DNA from: Bernardetia sp. ABR2-2B
GTDB lineage: Bacteria; Bacteroidota; Bacteroidia; Cytophagales; Bernardetiaceae
Direction of reading: 5' to 3'
NCBI RefSeq assembly: GCF_037126435.1
Contig: NZ_CP147020.1
Coordinates: 1-64,000, forward strand
DNA length: 64,000 nucleotides
In this document: piece after piece, positions 35,355 through 45,566 of the stretch
How positions within the stretch are numbered: the stretch's first letter is position 1
How the letters are laid out: each line of letters starts with the position of its first letter
The notes under the pieces: generated by a model
Databases searched by the model: none
Told to the model about the DNA's origin: nothing
Seen by the model: the letters and a program-made list of their open reading frames with translations, nothing else
Position numbers and translations under genes: made by a program

Positions 35355-35489
35355 AGTTGTTTTTTAATTAAAATAGCAAAAAAAAAGCAGCTTTTATTGA
35401 GTTTTTCTTAACAAAATATATTCAGTTATACGAATTTATTAATAATTAAGTTGTGGTTTTGTAACAATTCGTTCATATTGCAGCTAACT

Positions 35490-36371
35490 TTAATCGATAA
35501 TAATATTATCAATTAGCCTTATATCCCCTAGCTTTGTAGCCACACAAATTGCAATTCTTGTTGCTGAATCTATTTTTTTTAATTTCTTTTTAGGGGCTAA
35601 AGGTTGTAATGTAGAAGCATCTACAATTTCTAAATATTCAGTTTCAAATTCTTTATATTTATCCAAATATGAAATACCTGCTTGTTGTGATTTTTCGACA
35701 GACTCCCCTTTTTTTAGCATTTTTTTTGTCAAAATTAGACTTTCATATACTTTTGGAGCAATAATTCTTTGGTCTTCGTCTAACCTTCTGTTTCTTGACG
35801 ACATAGCTAGTCCGTCTTCTTCTCTTTTAATAGTGCAACAATGAAGCTCAATTGGAAATGATAGGTCATTTACCATTTGCTGAATAATAGCGAACTGTTG
35901 AAGGTCTTTTTGTCCAAAAAATGCGTGGTCTGGCTCTACTAAATTAAACAATTTGGCTACTACAATTCCTACACCACTAAAATGCCCTTGTCTATGAGTT
36001 CCTTCCATTACATTATCTAACGCCTCAAAAGCCATCTTTGTACGGACAGGGTTTTGATACATAGTATCAGAATTAGGTAAAAAAAGCAAATCACAACCTG
36101 CTTTTTCTAGCATTTTTTTATCTTTTTCTAAGGAGATAGGGTAATTAGTAAAGTCGCCTGTGTTATTAAACTGAAGAGGATTTACAAAAATACTACACAC
36201 CACAAAATCAGATTTTTTCTTTGCCTCTTTAATCAATGAAATATGTCCTTTGTGTAATGCACCCATTGTAGGCACAAAACCAATTGTTTTCTGAGATTTT
36301 TTTTCTGAAATTTTACAACGCAAAGGCTCTAAATACAACCTAAGTTCATCTATCTTTTCAATGACTTTCAT
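35490..36371 (-). CDS. panC: Pantothenate synthetase
   Basis: PanC joins beta-alanine and pantoate using ATP. The 293-residue protein has the HIGH-like motif PTMGALHKGH, FVNPLQFN, GQKDLQQFAIIQQM and MSSRNRRL, all typical of the family, with normal length. It is followed by panD at 135 bases on the same strand, which supplies its substrate. The start is the ATG at 36371. A GACCTTTG near-match to the -7 box lies about 90 bases upstream. panB is not in the window. Confidence 0.96.
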   Translation of the reverse strand: MKVIEKIDELRLYLEPLRCKISEKKSQKTIGFVPTMGALHKGHISLIKEAKKKSDFVVCSIFVNPLQFNNTGDFTNYPISLEKDKKMLEKAGCDLLFLPNSDTMYQNPVRTKMAFEALDNVMEGTHRQGHFSGVGIVVAKLFNLVEPDHAFFGQKDLQQFAIIQQMVNDLSFPIELHCCTIKREEDGLAMSSRNRRLDEDQRIIAPKVYESLILTKKMLKKGESVEKSQQAGISYLDKYKEFETEYLEIVDASTLQPLAPKKKLKKIDSATRIAICVATKLGDIRLIDNIIID

Positions 36372-36730
36372 ACACTTGCAACAATTAAGAATCTATAAAA
36401 ATGACAAATAAATATCAACTCATTTAGAGAAAAATAAAGGAGGTGTATTTATTCGACTGCAAAGGTCGTAATTTTTTTTGATTCTCTATTCTTTATTTCA
36501 ACAGAATATCAAGATTTGAAGCTATAAGTTATGCTATATAAAAAAGGAACAGTATAACCAAACATGAAATAAATGGTAAAGCAGAATACTTAGACAACTA
36601 TTTATCTATAAATTTCCTTTAAAACTGTTAGAAAATAAGATTTTGATTCAATTATTCTATTTCAAAATTGTAAGTTTGTGTAGTCAATCAAATTAGACCT
36701 TCTTAGTTGAAATTCATTAAAAAAAATAGC
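36372..36730. other. Gene-free divergent spacer
   Basis: This is an AT-rich region between panC (minus) and the LptF/G gene (plus). TAAGTTTG at 36671-36678, an exact TAnnTTTG match on the plus strand, lies about 53 bases upstream of the GTG start, with a TTG 25 bases before it (longer spacing than usual). No open frame or structured RNA was recognised. Confidence 0.4.
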
Positions 36731-37810
36731 GTGAAAATAATAGATAAATATATCCTCAAAAAATTTCTTACTACATATGTTTTTGTTGTTTTGGTAATCT
36801 TAGCAGTTATTTGTGCAATAGATTATAGTGAAAAAAGTGATGATTTTCTCAAACATTCATTGAGTTTTAAGCAGATAGTTACAAGCTATTACTTCAGTTT
36901 TGTGGTGCATATCATTGGACTTATTACCCCCTTGATGGTTTTTATTACGACTGTGTTTGTAACTTCTCGTATGGCAGGGCGCACTGAAATAATAGCGATG
37001 TTGAGTGGTGGAGTGAGTTATTTGAGGTTATTTTTTCCTTACATGATAGGTGCAGGTGTTATTGCAATTTTTTCATTTTACTTGAGTGGTTGGGTTGTTC
37101 CTCGTGCCAATAAAATTAGAGTAGCCTTTGAGACGGCTTACGTCAAAAAACCTTTTTCTTTTGATGAGCGAAATGTTCATTCAAAGATAGATTCAAATAC
37201 TTATGTTTATCTTCAGAGTTATAACAATAGAACGTTTAATGGACGAAAATTCACAATAGAACGCATAGAAAACAGAAAACTAGTAGAAAAATTTTCATCT
37301 GAAAATATTACTTGGGACACCTTAAAACAGACTTGGCATGTTGATGATTATAAAATTCATAAGTTTTATAAAGAGCGAGAAATTATACTAAAGGGGAAAG
37401 ATATCGATACGCTTATGGGACTTTTGCCAAAAGATTTTGAAAGTAAATACAGACATCAAGAAACACTAACACTACCCGAAATAGATGAATATATTGCAGA
37501 GCAAAAAGAACGAGGAACAGCTTTAGAATTAGGAATTTATTATGTAGAAAAATATCAACGTTATGCTTCTCCGTTTGCTATCCTTATTCTTACTGTTATG
37601 GGAATAGTTGTTTCTTCCAAAAAAACAAGACAAGGAACAAGCTTTAATATTGCACTCGGTTTTGTATTGGCTTTTGTATTTATTCTATTTGTAGTAGTGG
37701 CTAGAAGTTTAGGACAAAGTGGAACATTAGACCCTCGTGTGGGTGCTTGGATTCCAAATATCGTTTTTGGCGTAGTTGCTATTTATTTGTATTTACGTGC
37801 GCCTAAATAG
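36731..37810 (+). CDS. LptF/LptG-family (YjgP/YjgQ) permease
   Basis: This is a 359-residue permease of the lipopolysaccharide export family. It has the N-terminal KIIDKYILKKFL amphipathic segment, helices near 10-30, 50-80, 95-120, a periplasmic beta-jellyroll-like part (about 125-265) and the C-terminal helices 270-359. The partner ATPase LptB is not adjacent. There is no ATG at the 5' end. I chose the GTG at 36731 because homologues start at this Lys-Ile-Ile segment; TTG at 36707 would add eight residues. The stop at 37810 lies ten bases before the metallophosphatase start. Confidence 0.87.
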   Translation: MKIIDKYILKKFLTTYVFVVLVILAVICAIDYSEKSDDFLKHSLSFKQIVTSYYFSFVVHIIGLITPLMVFITTVFVTSRMAGRTEIIAMLSGGVSYLRLFFPYMIGAGVIAIFSFYLSGWVVPRANKIRVAFETAYVKKPFSFDERNVHSKIDSNTYVYLQSYNNRTFNGRKFTIERIENRKLVEKFSSENITWDTLKQTWHVDDYKIHKFYKEREIILKGKDIDTLMGLLPKDFESKYRHQETLTLPEIDEYIAEQKERGTALELGIYYVEKYQRYASPFAILILTVMGIVVSSKKTRQGTSFNIALGFVLAFVFILFVVVARSLGQSGTLDPRVGAWIPNIVFGVVAIYLYLRAPK

Positions 37811-37820
37811 AAGTGGAATT

Positions 37821-38519
37821 ATGAAGGTAGAGTACACAAAATTTTCAAGGTTTATTTCCAAAACAACTGGAAGGCAACTAGTTATTCCTGATATTCACGG
37901 ATGTTTAATGACTTTTAGAGCTTTGTTGAAACAGATTAAATTAGCTCAAAATGACCAACTCTTTTTATTGGGAGATTATATCAACAAAGGAAAAAACAGC
38001 AAAGGAGTCTTAGATTTAATTATAAATCTTCAAAAAAATCAAGAAGAAAATGGGTATCAAATTTTTCCTTTACGTGGAAATCATGAACAAATGCTTATTG
38101 AAGATTATGAAGGAATAGCTACACATGAATATTTAGATAAGACAAATAATTATTCAGAATCACACTATAGGTTTGTTTCTAACTTACCTTATTTCTATGA
38201 GTTAGATAATTTTTTTTTAACTCATGCTGGGTTCAATTTAGAAACTCAAAATCCATTTTTAGATTTTGAGGCGATGCTTTGGAGAAGAGATTTTACTATT
38301 ACTGGTAAAGAAAAAATAAATAATTTCTATGATAAAACGATAGTCATCGGACATAATCCTACTTTTTTGGATTACATTCTACAAGACATTAGTTTAAAAA
38401 CTCCTTCAATTTGCTTAGACAATGGATGTGTTTACCATAAAAAGTGGTTTTTAGGAAACTTATTATGTCTTAATTTGAACTCTTTTGAAGTTTTCGTTCA
38501 AGAAAACATAGAAAATTAG
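37821..38519 (+). CDS. Serine/threonine-phosphatase-like metallophosphoesterase
   Basis: This 232-residue protein has the metallophosphoesterase motifs DIHG (GDxHG form), GDYINKG and GNHEQM, then THAGFN and GHNPTF, all five blocks of PPP-type phosphatases in normal order. It probably dephosphorylates Ser/Thr phosphoproteins or acts as a bis(5'-nucleosyl)-tetraphosphatase. The ATG at 37821 lies eleven bases after the permease stop, so co-transcription is likely. A longer frame overlapping the permease is rejected. Confidence 0.88.
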   Translation: MKVEYTKFSRFISKTTGRQLVIPDIHGCLMTFRALLKQIKLAQNDQLFLLGDYINKGKNSKGVLDLIINLQKNQEENGYQIFPLRGNHEQMLIEDYEGIATHEYLDKTNNYSESHYRFVSNLPYFYELDNFFLTHAGFNLETQNPFLDFEAMLWRRDFTITGKEKINNFYDKTIVIGHNPTFLDYILQDISLKTPSICLDNGCVYHKKWFLGNLLCLNLNSFEVFVQENIEN

Positions 38520-38602
38520 TTTCCTTTTTTTTGCTTATTTTTGGAAAATAATAATTGTATTTCACTTCTAACTTCTAAAATCAGACTTCTAAATTTATTT
38601 CT

Positions 38603-39154
38603 ATGTGGAATCCATTTGCTCGTAAATACTCTTCTCAAGATAAAAAATTAATGAATTTTCTTAGAAAAATGTTGATTTTTTCTTGTCTAACTGATGAGGA
38701 ACTGATGGCTTTTCTACCCAATCTTTATTTAAGAAATTATTCGAAAGATGAAATTATCTTTTTCAGAAACGATCCTAGTCAAGCTCTTTATATTGTCAAA
38801 TCAGGTCAAGTACGATTAGATTTAGATGTAGGAGAGCGTTTTGAAGAGCTAGGAAAGATTACAGAAGGAGAATTTTTCGGAGAAAACTGTTTAGTACAAG
38901 GTTCTCATAGACTTTATAACGCCATTTGTAGTGATTCTATAACAGAGCTTTATATTCTTCCTCTTGCTAATATTTTAGAAATATTTGAAGAATATCCACG
39001 CATAAAATCGAAAATATATGAGATGATGTCCAAAAATCAACAGGATTATATTCAAAATATATTCAATGCTTATAGAGATTCGTTCGGTATTTTCGAACTC
39101 AGTCATTCTTACTTTAAAGGCGAAAATAGAAATAATAAAGAAATTACAGAGTAA
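38603..39154 (+). CDS. Cyclic-nucleotide-binding-domain protein without HTH
   Basis: This 183-residue protein has a Crp-type beta-roll (about 30-140) with FFRNDPSQALYIVKSGQVRL and GEFFGENCLVQGSHR in the phosphate-binding cassette position (ligand Arg/Gly pattern roughly kept). A C-terminal helix follows, but the DNA-binding HTH domain is absent, so it is not a regulator of Crp type in itself. It may work as a ligand-binding adaptor. Located between a metallophosphatase gene and converging dnaA; a terminator follows. Confidence 0.82.
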   Translation: MWNPFARKYSSQDKKLMNFLRKMLIFSCLTDEELMAFLPNLYLRNYSKDEIIFFRNDPSQALYIVKSGQVRLDLDVGERFEELGKITEGEFFGENCLVQGSHRLYNAICSDSITELYILPLANILEIFEEYPRIKSKIYEMMSKNQQDYIQNIFNAYRDSFGIFELSHSYFKGENRNNKEITE

Positions 39155-39161
39155 CTAAAAC

Positions 39162-39203
39162 AAAAAAGCCAATAAGCACTAAAAGTACGTATTGGCTTTT
39201 TTT
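39162..39203. terminator. Bidirectional terminator between cNMP-binding gene and dnaA
   Basis: AAAAAAGCCAATA and TATTGGCTTTTTT pair over 13 bases around a 15-base loop, with A- and T-runs on the outside. Confidence 0.85.
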
Positions 39204-39264
39204 ATGAATAAAATTAAATTTCTACCGTTGTTTGTGTCCTCACGAGCAACATAAAAATTTTTAA

Positions 39265-41181
39265 TTAAAGCTGTTCTATTCGCTTAATAATCTCATCAAA
39301 TGTCTTTTTATAAGACTCTTCTTTTTCCATTTTGAGAGGAACAACTTTACAGGCATGAATAACCGTACTGTGGTCTCTTTTTCCAAAATGCCAACCAATT
39401 GCCTTTAGAGGCAAATCAGTATATTCTTTTGTAAGGTACATCGCAAACTGACGAGCTACTGCAATTTCTTTTTTTCGTGTTTTTCCTTTGAGTTGCTCTA
39501 AAGTAACTTGAAAAAAAGCTGCCACAATCTCTTCAATGGCATCAATAGAAAGTTCATGAGTTTCATTTTGATGTGCCACTACTGCGCCAAGTGCCTGACG
39601 AGCAAGGTCTAATGTAATACTCATATCAGCCAAAGAAGATTTAGCCAAAAGTGAGGTAATTACGCCTTCTAATTCTCTAACATTTGTTGTTACACTTTTT
39701 GCTAAAAAATCAATTACATCTTGAGAAACTTGTGATTCGTATCCTTGTAACTTCGTATAAATAATTGCCTTTCTTGTTTCAACATCAGGAACTTTCAAAT
39801 CTAAGATAGCTCCCCACTTAAAACGGGAAAGTAGTCGCTCTTGCAAACCTCTCATTTGAGCAGGTGCACAATCGCTAGTCATTATCATTTGTTTTCCTGC
39901 GCTGTGTAAGTGATTGAAGATATGGAAAAAGCTCTCTTGAGTCTTTACCTTATCACACAAAAACTGAATGTCATCAACGATTAAGACATCTAAATGATAA
40001 TATTGTTCGGTAAACTGCGTAATTTCATTTTCACGTACAGAGGCTACAAAATCATTTGCAAATTGGTCAGCAGATACATAAACTACTCGCTTTTCTGGAT
40101 AATGTTCTAAGATTTTGTTGCCAATCGCATGTGCCAAATGCGTTTTGCCCAAACCTACACCACCATATAAAACTAAAGGGTGAAAACTCGTTCTTCCTGG
40201 ATTTTTGGCAATCGCCCTACCTGCTGCAAAAGCAACGTTATTACACTCTCCTTCTACAAAAGTATCAAAGGTATATCTTGGGTTAAGATTATGAGGTAAT
40301 GCTTGTGTTGTCTTGACAGGACGAAAGTTAGACTGTTCTTTCATATCTCTAGTATTTCTACTAGCTCTATTTTGAACTTGATTTTGCGTCTGACTTTTAT
40401 GATAGGATTGATTAGAATGAGAACGTCCTAAAGCAGAAGGTTGAAAATTAGATGACTTTTGAACTTGTGGCTGATTAGAGTGATTACCCGTATTAGTTCT
40501 GTTTTGTCTGCTTTCTAACTGCTCTTCTTTATGTTCCTGTTTTGTTGATTGTCCAAATGAAGGGTTTGAAGGATTCGAAAGATTAGTTAATTGACTCCTA
40601 GAAGTAGCCGATTCATAATTCGAATTACCATTTAATATTATAGGGTTGTCAGAGTCTATTTCTTTCTGATTATTATCTTGTTGTGTTGAGTTTTGATTCT
40701 GAAACAAACTTGTTTGATTTGAAAAAGTTTCAGAATTACTTTCTTCATTAATAGAATTAGAAGAAGTATTAAAATTATTTTTTTGTATTGATTGACCTTG
40801 CTGATTTTGATTACCTTTCTCTGTAATGCTTTCAAACGAACTATCAAACAAAGGTGGTTGTTGTTTTTCTGGAAGAAGAGAGTACTCTAACTTTCCATGT
40901 GTTCCCAATTGTTCGATAATTGCTTTTCTGAGTACAAGAACATAATGTTCTTCTAAAAATTCGTAAAAATAACGGCTCGGTACTTGAATCGTCAAAATAT
41001 TTTGGCGCAAACGCAAAGGTCTAATAGGTAGAAACCAAGTATTGAAACTCTGTTCTGGAATTTCAAATTTGATTACCTCTAAACATTTTTGCCAAACTGT
41101 CTGACAATCCTTATAACCACCACTATTTGTTGAGTGTGGGTTTGGTGAGATAGTCGTATTTTGTTGAGAAAGTGATACCAT
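39265..41181 (-). CDS. dnaA: Chromosomal replication initiator DnaA with expanded linker
   Basis: DnaA binds origin DNA boxes, melts the origin and loads the helicase. The 638-residue protein is far longer than the usual ~450. Domain I is residues 1-105. A low-complexity linker rich in Asn, Gln and Ser fills about 106-300. The AAA+ domain starts near 301: Walker A GGVGLGKTH (340-348), LIVDDIQF, then domain IV with the DnaA signature region RDHSTVIHACKVV. The large linker would lengthen the tether between the helicase-loading and ATPase parts. The start is the ATG at 41181; the 930-base AT-rich upstream gap could hold regulatory sites. Confidence 0.96.
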   Translation of the reverse strand: MVSLSQQNTTISPNPHSTNSGGYKDCQTVWQKCLEVIKFEIPEQSFNTWFLPIRPLRLRQNILTIQVPSRYFYEFLEEHYVLVLRKAIIEQLGTHGKLEYSLLPEKQQPPLFDSSFESITEKGNQNQQGQSIQKNNFNTSSNSINEESNSETFSNQTSLFQNQNSTQQDNNQKEIDSDNPIILNGNSNYESATSRSQLTNLSNPSNPSFGQSTKQEHKEEQLESRQNRTNTGNHSNQPQVQKSSNFQPSALGRSHSNQSYHKSQTQNQVQNRASRNTRDMKEQSNFRPVKTTQALPHNLNPRYTFDTFVEGECNNVAFAAGRAIAKNPGRTSFHPLVLYGGVGLGKTHLAHAIGNKILEHYPEKRVVYVSADQFANDFVASVRENEITQFTEQYYHLDVLIVDDIQFLCDKVKTQESFFHIFNHLHSAGKQMIMTSDCAPAQMRGLQERLLSRFKWGAILDLKVPDVETRKAIIYTKLQGYESQVSQDVIDFLAKSVTTNVRELEGVITSLLAKSSLADMSITLDLARQALGAVVAHQNETHELSIDAIEEIVAAFFQVTLEQLKGKTRKKEIAVARQFAMYLTKEYTDLPLKAIGWHFGKRDHSTVIHACKVVPLKMEKEESYKKTFDEIIKRIEQL

Positions 41182-42113
41182 AATTAATTAAAAAACTGAA
41201 TTTCCACACACGATGCTAATTTTTTTGTTGAGAAACTGAAATAAGAGAAAATTATAAAGGGCAACCTATTCAAAAGGTTTTACTATTTATACAATGCCTT
41301 TTACTTTTGTTTTTTTCTGCTCACTATCAAAGTTTATGCTTATGCTCTTTGTCTTTATTTTTTGCTTTAATAACTAACCACAAAATTTAATTTGCAGCTC
41401 TAATGTTACAAAAACCTATAACTTATGAAATACTTTTTTTATCTATTATTTTAGATTAATTACTAACCATAAATAAAATAAAACAGAGACTGTTTTTTTT
41501 AGATAAAGACAAAGATTTCTTAACCCATTTTTATTGAAAAATTTAATTTTTACCAAAAACTGGGGGTGCAAAAACTACCCTCTTAATTTAATTAAATTTT
41601 TTAAAAAAAATATAGGATTTGTCATTTCTATTTTTTTTCTAAAAAGAGAGAGAGGCTAGTAGTTATCTTTCCTTGTATGTGGATTGTGATAACAAAATTG
41701 AGAAAAAAAATTGAGAAAAAAAATCGGTTTTTCTCTAAAGAATATCTCTTGTTATTGATAGCAATACAATTATTTTTAAGTCATAATCGCCGTTTAAGGT
41801 AGTGTGAGTGGGTTCGTGTAGATTTCGGTATTACTTAATCTTTACGAATATGTTACGTAAGACGAAAAAAATTTTGTTTTTTGATTTAGATTACTTCTAA
41901 CTCTGAAAGTCGTAGTCATTAAAAATAAATTACTTTTCTGCAAGATAAATTTCGAATTTTACATTGTTAAGAATGATTTTTTTTAAAGAAAAAAAGTGAA
42001 GTTTTTTCAAACAATTTACCAACTTTTCTACAGTAAAATATATTTTTTTTAGGTAGTAATTTATCAAGATATAATTACACAAAAACAAGGGCTTTAGATT
42101 ATGCTTTTAGTTT
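41182..42113. other. Long AT-rich gene-free region upstream of dnaA
   Basis: This 932-base region has no open frame of credible length. It is very AT-rich, with poly-A/T runs and direct repeats of AAAATTGAGAAAA (near 41695-41725). By position it is a possible replication origin or control region, but I could find no convincing TTATCCACA-type DnaA box on either strand, so the origin idea is weak. Confidence 0.3.
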
Positions 42114-43268
42114 TCAAGAAGTAGTTGTATTTTCTAGAGCTTGTTTCAAATCTGCTATTAAGTCATCTATGTTTTCACAGCCAATACTCAAACGAATAAG
42201 CGAATCTGTAATTCCTATTTCATGTCTTTTCTCAACAGGAATATTGGCATGTGTCATCAAGGCAGGATAACAAGCCAATGACTCCACACCCCCCAATGAT
42301 TCAGCTAAGGCAAAGACTTTAATTGCTTCTAAAAACTTCTCTGCATTCTCTTTTGTATCATTTTTCAAATCAAACGAAATCATTCCACCAAACTGGCGCA
42401 TTTGTTTTTTAGCAACTTCGTGTCCTTTGTGAGACGTTAGCCCTGCATAATAAACATTCCTTACCTTTTCATTCTTTACCAAAAATTGAGTGATTTTCAT
42501 AGCATTCTGACAACTTGCATCTACTCGCAAATGAAGTGTTTTGATACCACGCAGCACCAAAAAGCAATCAAAAGGAGAAGGAACAGCACCACAGGATTTT
42601 TGAATAAAATAAATCTGTTCAGCTAGTTTATTGTCATTGAGCATCAAAGCACCCATTACAACATCTGAATGCCCACCCAAATATTTTGTAGCTGAGTGCA
42701 TCACAATATCAGCTCCCATCGTTATTGGGTTTTGTAAATAAGGTGTTGCAAATGTATTATCAACAACCGAAACAAGGTTATTCTCTTTAGCAATTTTGAT
42801 TGTTTTTTTTATATCTACAATTTGAAGAAGTGGGTTTGAAGGTGTTTCTATCCAAATCATTTTTGTTTGTGAGTTGATAGTATTTTTTACAATTTCTTCA
42901 TTTTGCATATCAATAAAATGAAATTTAATTCCAATTTCTTCATACACTTTTACAAACAAACGATACGAGCCACCATAAATGTCTTGTCCACAAATTACTT
43001 CGTCATTGGGTTTCAAAAGTCTCAAAACAGCATCAATAGCTGCCATTCCAGAAGAAAAAGCAAAGCCATGTTGTGCATCTTCTAAAGCTGCAAATGATTT
43101 CTCTAAGGCTTGGCGAGTAGGATTTGATGAACGTGCATACTCAAAACCTTTATTCTGACCAAGAGAAGGTTGTGCAAAAGTAGAAGTTTGGAAAATAGGA
43201 GTCATAATCGCTCCTGTACTTGGGTCTGGCTCTACACCTGCGTGTATGGCTTTAGTGGCAAATTTCAT
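42114..43268 (-). CDS. Trans-sulfuration PLP enzyme (cystathionine gamma-synthase/lyase-like)
   Basis: This 384-residue enzyme of the Cys/Met-metabolism PLP family carries FEYARSSNPTR, YGGSYRLF and SATKYLGGHSD, in which the lysine holds the cofactor. C-terminal LAESLGGVESLACYPALMTH is also typical. It either makes cystathionine from acyl-homoserine and cysteine (synthase) or splits it (lyase); sequence alone does not settle this. It stands alone between dnaA and the divergent FkbM gene. The start is the ATG at 43268. Confidence 0.93.
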   Translation of the reverse strand: MKFATKAIHAGVEPDPSTGAIMTPIFQTSTFAQPSLGQNKGFEYARSSNPTRQALEKSFAALEDAQHGFAFSSGMAAIDAVLRLLKPNDEVICGQDIYGGSYRLFVKVYEEIGIKFHFIDMQNEEIVKNTINSQTKMIWIETPSNPLLQIVDIKKTIKIAKENNLVSVVDNTFATPYLQNPITMGADIVMHSATKYLGGHSDVVMGALMLNDNKLAEQIYFIQKSCGAVPSPFDCFLVLRGIKTLHLRVDASCQNAMKITQFLVKNEKVRNVYYAGLTSHKGHEVAKKQMRQFGGMISFDLKNDTKENAEKFLEAIKVFALAESLGGVESLACYPALMTHANIPVEKRHEIGITDSLIRLSIGCENIDDLIADLKQALENTTTS

Positions 43269-43419
43269 AGAAAATGAGTTTTATTTGTGATTTGATTCTT
43301 CTTTCTAGCAAAAACAATAGCTTTCTAGTATCTTTGTTTGATTGCATAATATTTTAATAAAAATACATTTTCATTATCGCTTTTCCATATTACTTAACGG
43401 ATTTTATTACTTTTATCTC

Positions 43420-44316
43420 ATGTCTTTATCCATTACTCTAAAACATATCACTTCACATCCTCTTACCAAAAAGCAGAAAGTAGCTGCTATTTTTAGATAT
43501 TTCAAGTGGCAACTTCAATCAAGGTTAGATAAAGGTATTCATATTGTTCCTTTTGTAGCAAGTACAAAATTAGCTGTTCAAAGTGGAATGACAGGTGCAA
43601 CAGGAAACATTTATACAGGATTACATGAGTTTAATGATATGGGTTTCTTACTTCATTTTTTGAGAAGTACAGAAGAAGAAGAAAATGATTATTTTATGGA
43701 CATTGGTGCTAATATTGGTAGCTACACTGTTTTGGCAGCAGGAGTAATTGGTACACAAACTACAAGTATAGAACCTATTCCAAATACCTACCAAAAACTC
43801 CAAAAAAACATTCAAGTAAATAATTTAGCTACTAAAACAACAGCTTTAAATATTGGCTTGGGAAGCGCAAAGGGTACTTTACAGTTTACAAAATCTTTAG
43901 ATACAGTAAATCATGTAGCTACAGAAGAAATACCACAAGACGAAAGAATTGATGTTTCGATTGAAAAAGTAGATGAGGTAGCCAAAAGAATTCCAATTTT
44001 AGTAAAGATTGATGTAGAAGGCTTTGAAACAGAAGTAATAAACGGTGGAGAAGCTATTTTCTCGTCTCCTCTTCAAAAAGCAATCATTATAGAACTCAAT
44101 GGTTCTGGAGGAAGATATGGTTATGATGAGTCAAAAATTCATCAAAAACTAAAAAATTGGGGATATAAACCTTATTTTTATAATCCCCTAAAAAGAGAAT
44201 TAATAGAAATAAAATTATTTGGGAATCACAATACAATTTATTGTAAAGATATTGATTTTATAGAGAAACGCATCAAAACAGCACCTCTAATTAATGTTTT
44301 AGGAGAAAAATTTTAA
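43420..44316 (+). CDS. FkbM-family SAM-dependent methyltransferase
   Basis: This 298-residue protein has a SAM-binding Rossmann domain of FkbM type: [13 protein letters not shown] (motif I, about 77-89), [15 protein letters not shown] (motif II), and [18 protein letters not shown] (motif III/IV), characteristic of FkbM sugar or natural-product O-methyltransferases. The likely target is a surface glycan, but the acceptor is unknown. I chose the ATG at 43420; an upstream TTG start at 43342 would add 26 unlike residues. It lies 19 bases before the threonine aldolase gene. TATCTTTG, an exact TAnnTTTG match, is at 43329-43336. Confidence 0.88.
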   Translation: MSLSITLKHITSHPLTKKQKVAAIFRYFKWQLQSRLDKGIHIVPFVASTKLAVQSGMTGATGNIYTGLHEFNDMGFLLHFLRSTEEEENDYFMDIGANIGSYTVLAAGVIGTQTTSIEPIPNTYQKLQKNIQVNNLATKTTALNIGLGSAKGTLQFTKSLDTVNHVATEEIPQDERIDVSIEKVDEVAKRIPILVKIDVEGFETEVINGGEAIFSSPLQKAIIIELNGSGGRYGYDESKIHQKLKNWGYKPYFYNPLKRELIEIKLFGNHNTIYCKDIDFIEKRIKTAPLINVLGEKF

Positions 44317-44335
44317 ATCAGAAACTATATAAAAT

Positions 44336-45376
44336 ATGAAAAAGATAGACCTTCGTAGTGATACTTTTACACTTCCTTCTAAAGAAATGAAAGAAGCCAT
44401 GATGAATGCAAAAGTAGGCGATGATGTTTGGGAAGAAGATCCAACTGTAAAAGAATTAGAAAAAAAAGTAGCTAATTTGTTTGGACACGAAGCAGCTCTT
44501 TTTTGTCCTTCGGGAACAATGACTAATCAGATTGCACTCAAGATATTGACACAACCTCAAGATGATATTATTTGTGATATTCGTTCACATATCTATCAGT
44601 ATGAAGGAGGAGGAATTGCCTATAATTCGTTTTGTTCGGTCAGACTTTTACAGGGAGAAAAGGGAATTTTGACTACTGAGCTGATTGAAGAAATGATTTA
44701 TCCTGATGATGTTCATTTCCCTCGTTCAAGAGTTGTTGCGCTAGAAAATACAGTGAATAAAGCAGGTGGGAGTTCGTATACATTGGAAGAAATAAAAGCT
44801 ATTTCAGAGCTTTGTAAGAAAAATGACTTGAAACTTCACTTAGATGGAGCTAGAGTTTTTAATGCTTTAGTGTATCGCAATCAATCTCCGAAAGAGCTAG
44901 GACAGTATTTTGACACTATTTCTGTTTGTCTTTCGAAGGGATTAGGTGCGCCTGTGGGTTCGGTGTTGGTAGCAAGTGAAGCACTAATTCATCAAGCTAA
45001 ACGAGTGCGAAAAGTTTTGGGAGGAGGAATGCGCCAGTCTGGTTTTTTGGCAGCAGCAGGAATTTATGCCCTTGATAATAATATAGAAAAATTAAGAGAA
45101 GACAATCAGAATGCTGGTAAAATCTCTGAATCACTAAAGCAAAATAAGTTAGTAGAAGAAGTTGTTTTTGAAGGGACAAACATTGTTTTGTTTAGAATAG
45201 ACGCAAGTTATTCTTCTGAAAAATTCAAAAATGAACTAGCTAAAAAAGGTGTTTTGGTTTCTAATTTTGGAAAAGAGTGGCTACGAATCGTTACTCATTT
45301 GGATATTTCTAAAGAAATGATTGAAAGAGTTTGTAATGCCGTTTTGGAGGTTAAAGGAGAGGGAGTTTCTGTTTAG
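44336..45376 (+). CDS. ltaE: Low-specificity L-threonine aldolase
   Basis: This 346-residue PLP enzyme cleaves L-threonine (or allo-threonine) to glycine and acetaldehyde. It shows [36 protein letters not shown] and [14 protein letters not shown], in which the lysine binds PLP. The start is the ATG at 44336, 19 bases after the FkbM gene, so both are probably one operon. Length and motif order are standard. Confidence 0.94.
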   Translation: MKKIDLRSDTFTLPSKEMKEAMMNAKVGDDVWEEDPTVKELEKKVANLFGHEAALFCPSGTMTNQIALKILTQPQDDIICDIRSHIYQYEGGGIAYNSFCSVRLLQGEKGILTTELIEEMIYPDDVHFPRSRVVALENTVNKAGGSSYTLEEIKAISELCKKNDLKLHLDGARVFNALVYRNQSPKELGQYFDTISVCLSKGLGAPVGSVLVASEALIHQAKRVRKVLGGGMRQSGFLAAAGIYALDNNIEKLREDNQNAGKISESLKQNKLVEEVVFEGTNIVLFRIDASYSSEKFKNELAKKGVLVSNFGKEWLRIVTHLDISKEMIERVCNAVLEVKGEGVSV

Positions 45377-45566
45377 CTTTTAAGTTTTTTTGAATACTAA
45401 ACATATAAAAAAAACCTAAGGGTAAGGTGTTTAGAATTTCAAAATTCCTTCGTTCAATTTTCTGAAAAAACGTATTAAGAATAAATTGTATTTTAGATGC
45501 GTAGTTGCAAAATATTTAGCTTCGCTGCTCTTCAGGTGTAGAAAAAAATAAACAAACCGAGATTTT

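Noticed and set aside
36707-36730. TTG start for the LptF/G gene
   Set aside because: Homologues begin near the Lys-Ile-Ile-Asp segment, so the GTG at 36731 was preferred; the TTG remains possible.
40656-40847. Small reading frame inside the dnaA linker region
   Set aside because: A shadow in another frame of the low-complexity linker; the dnaA frame is continuous.
41182-42113. Definite oriC
   Set aside because: No convincing DnaA boxes were found; AT-richness and nearness to dnaA are not enough.
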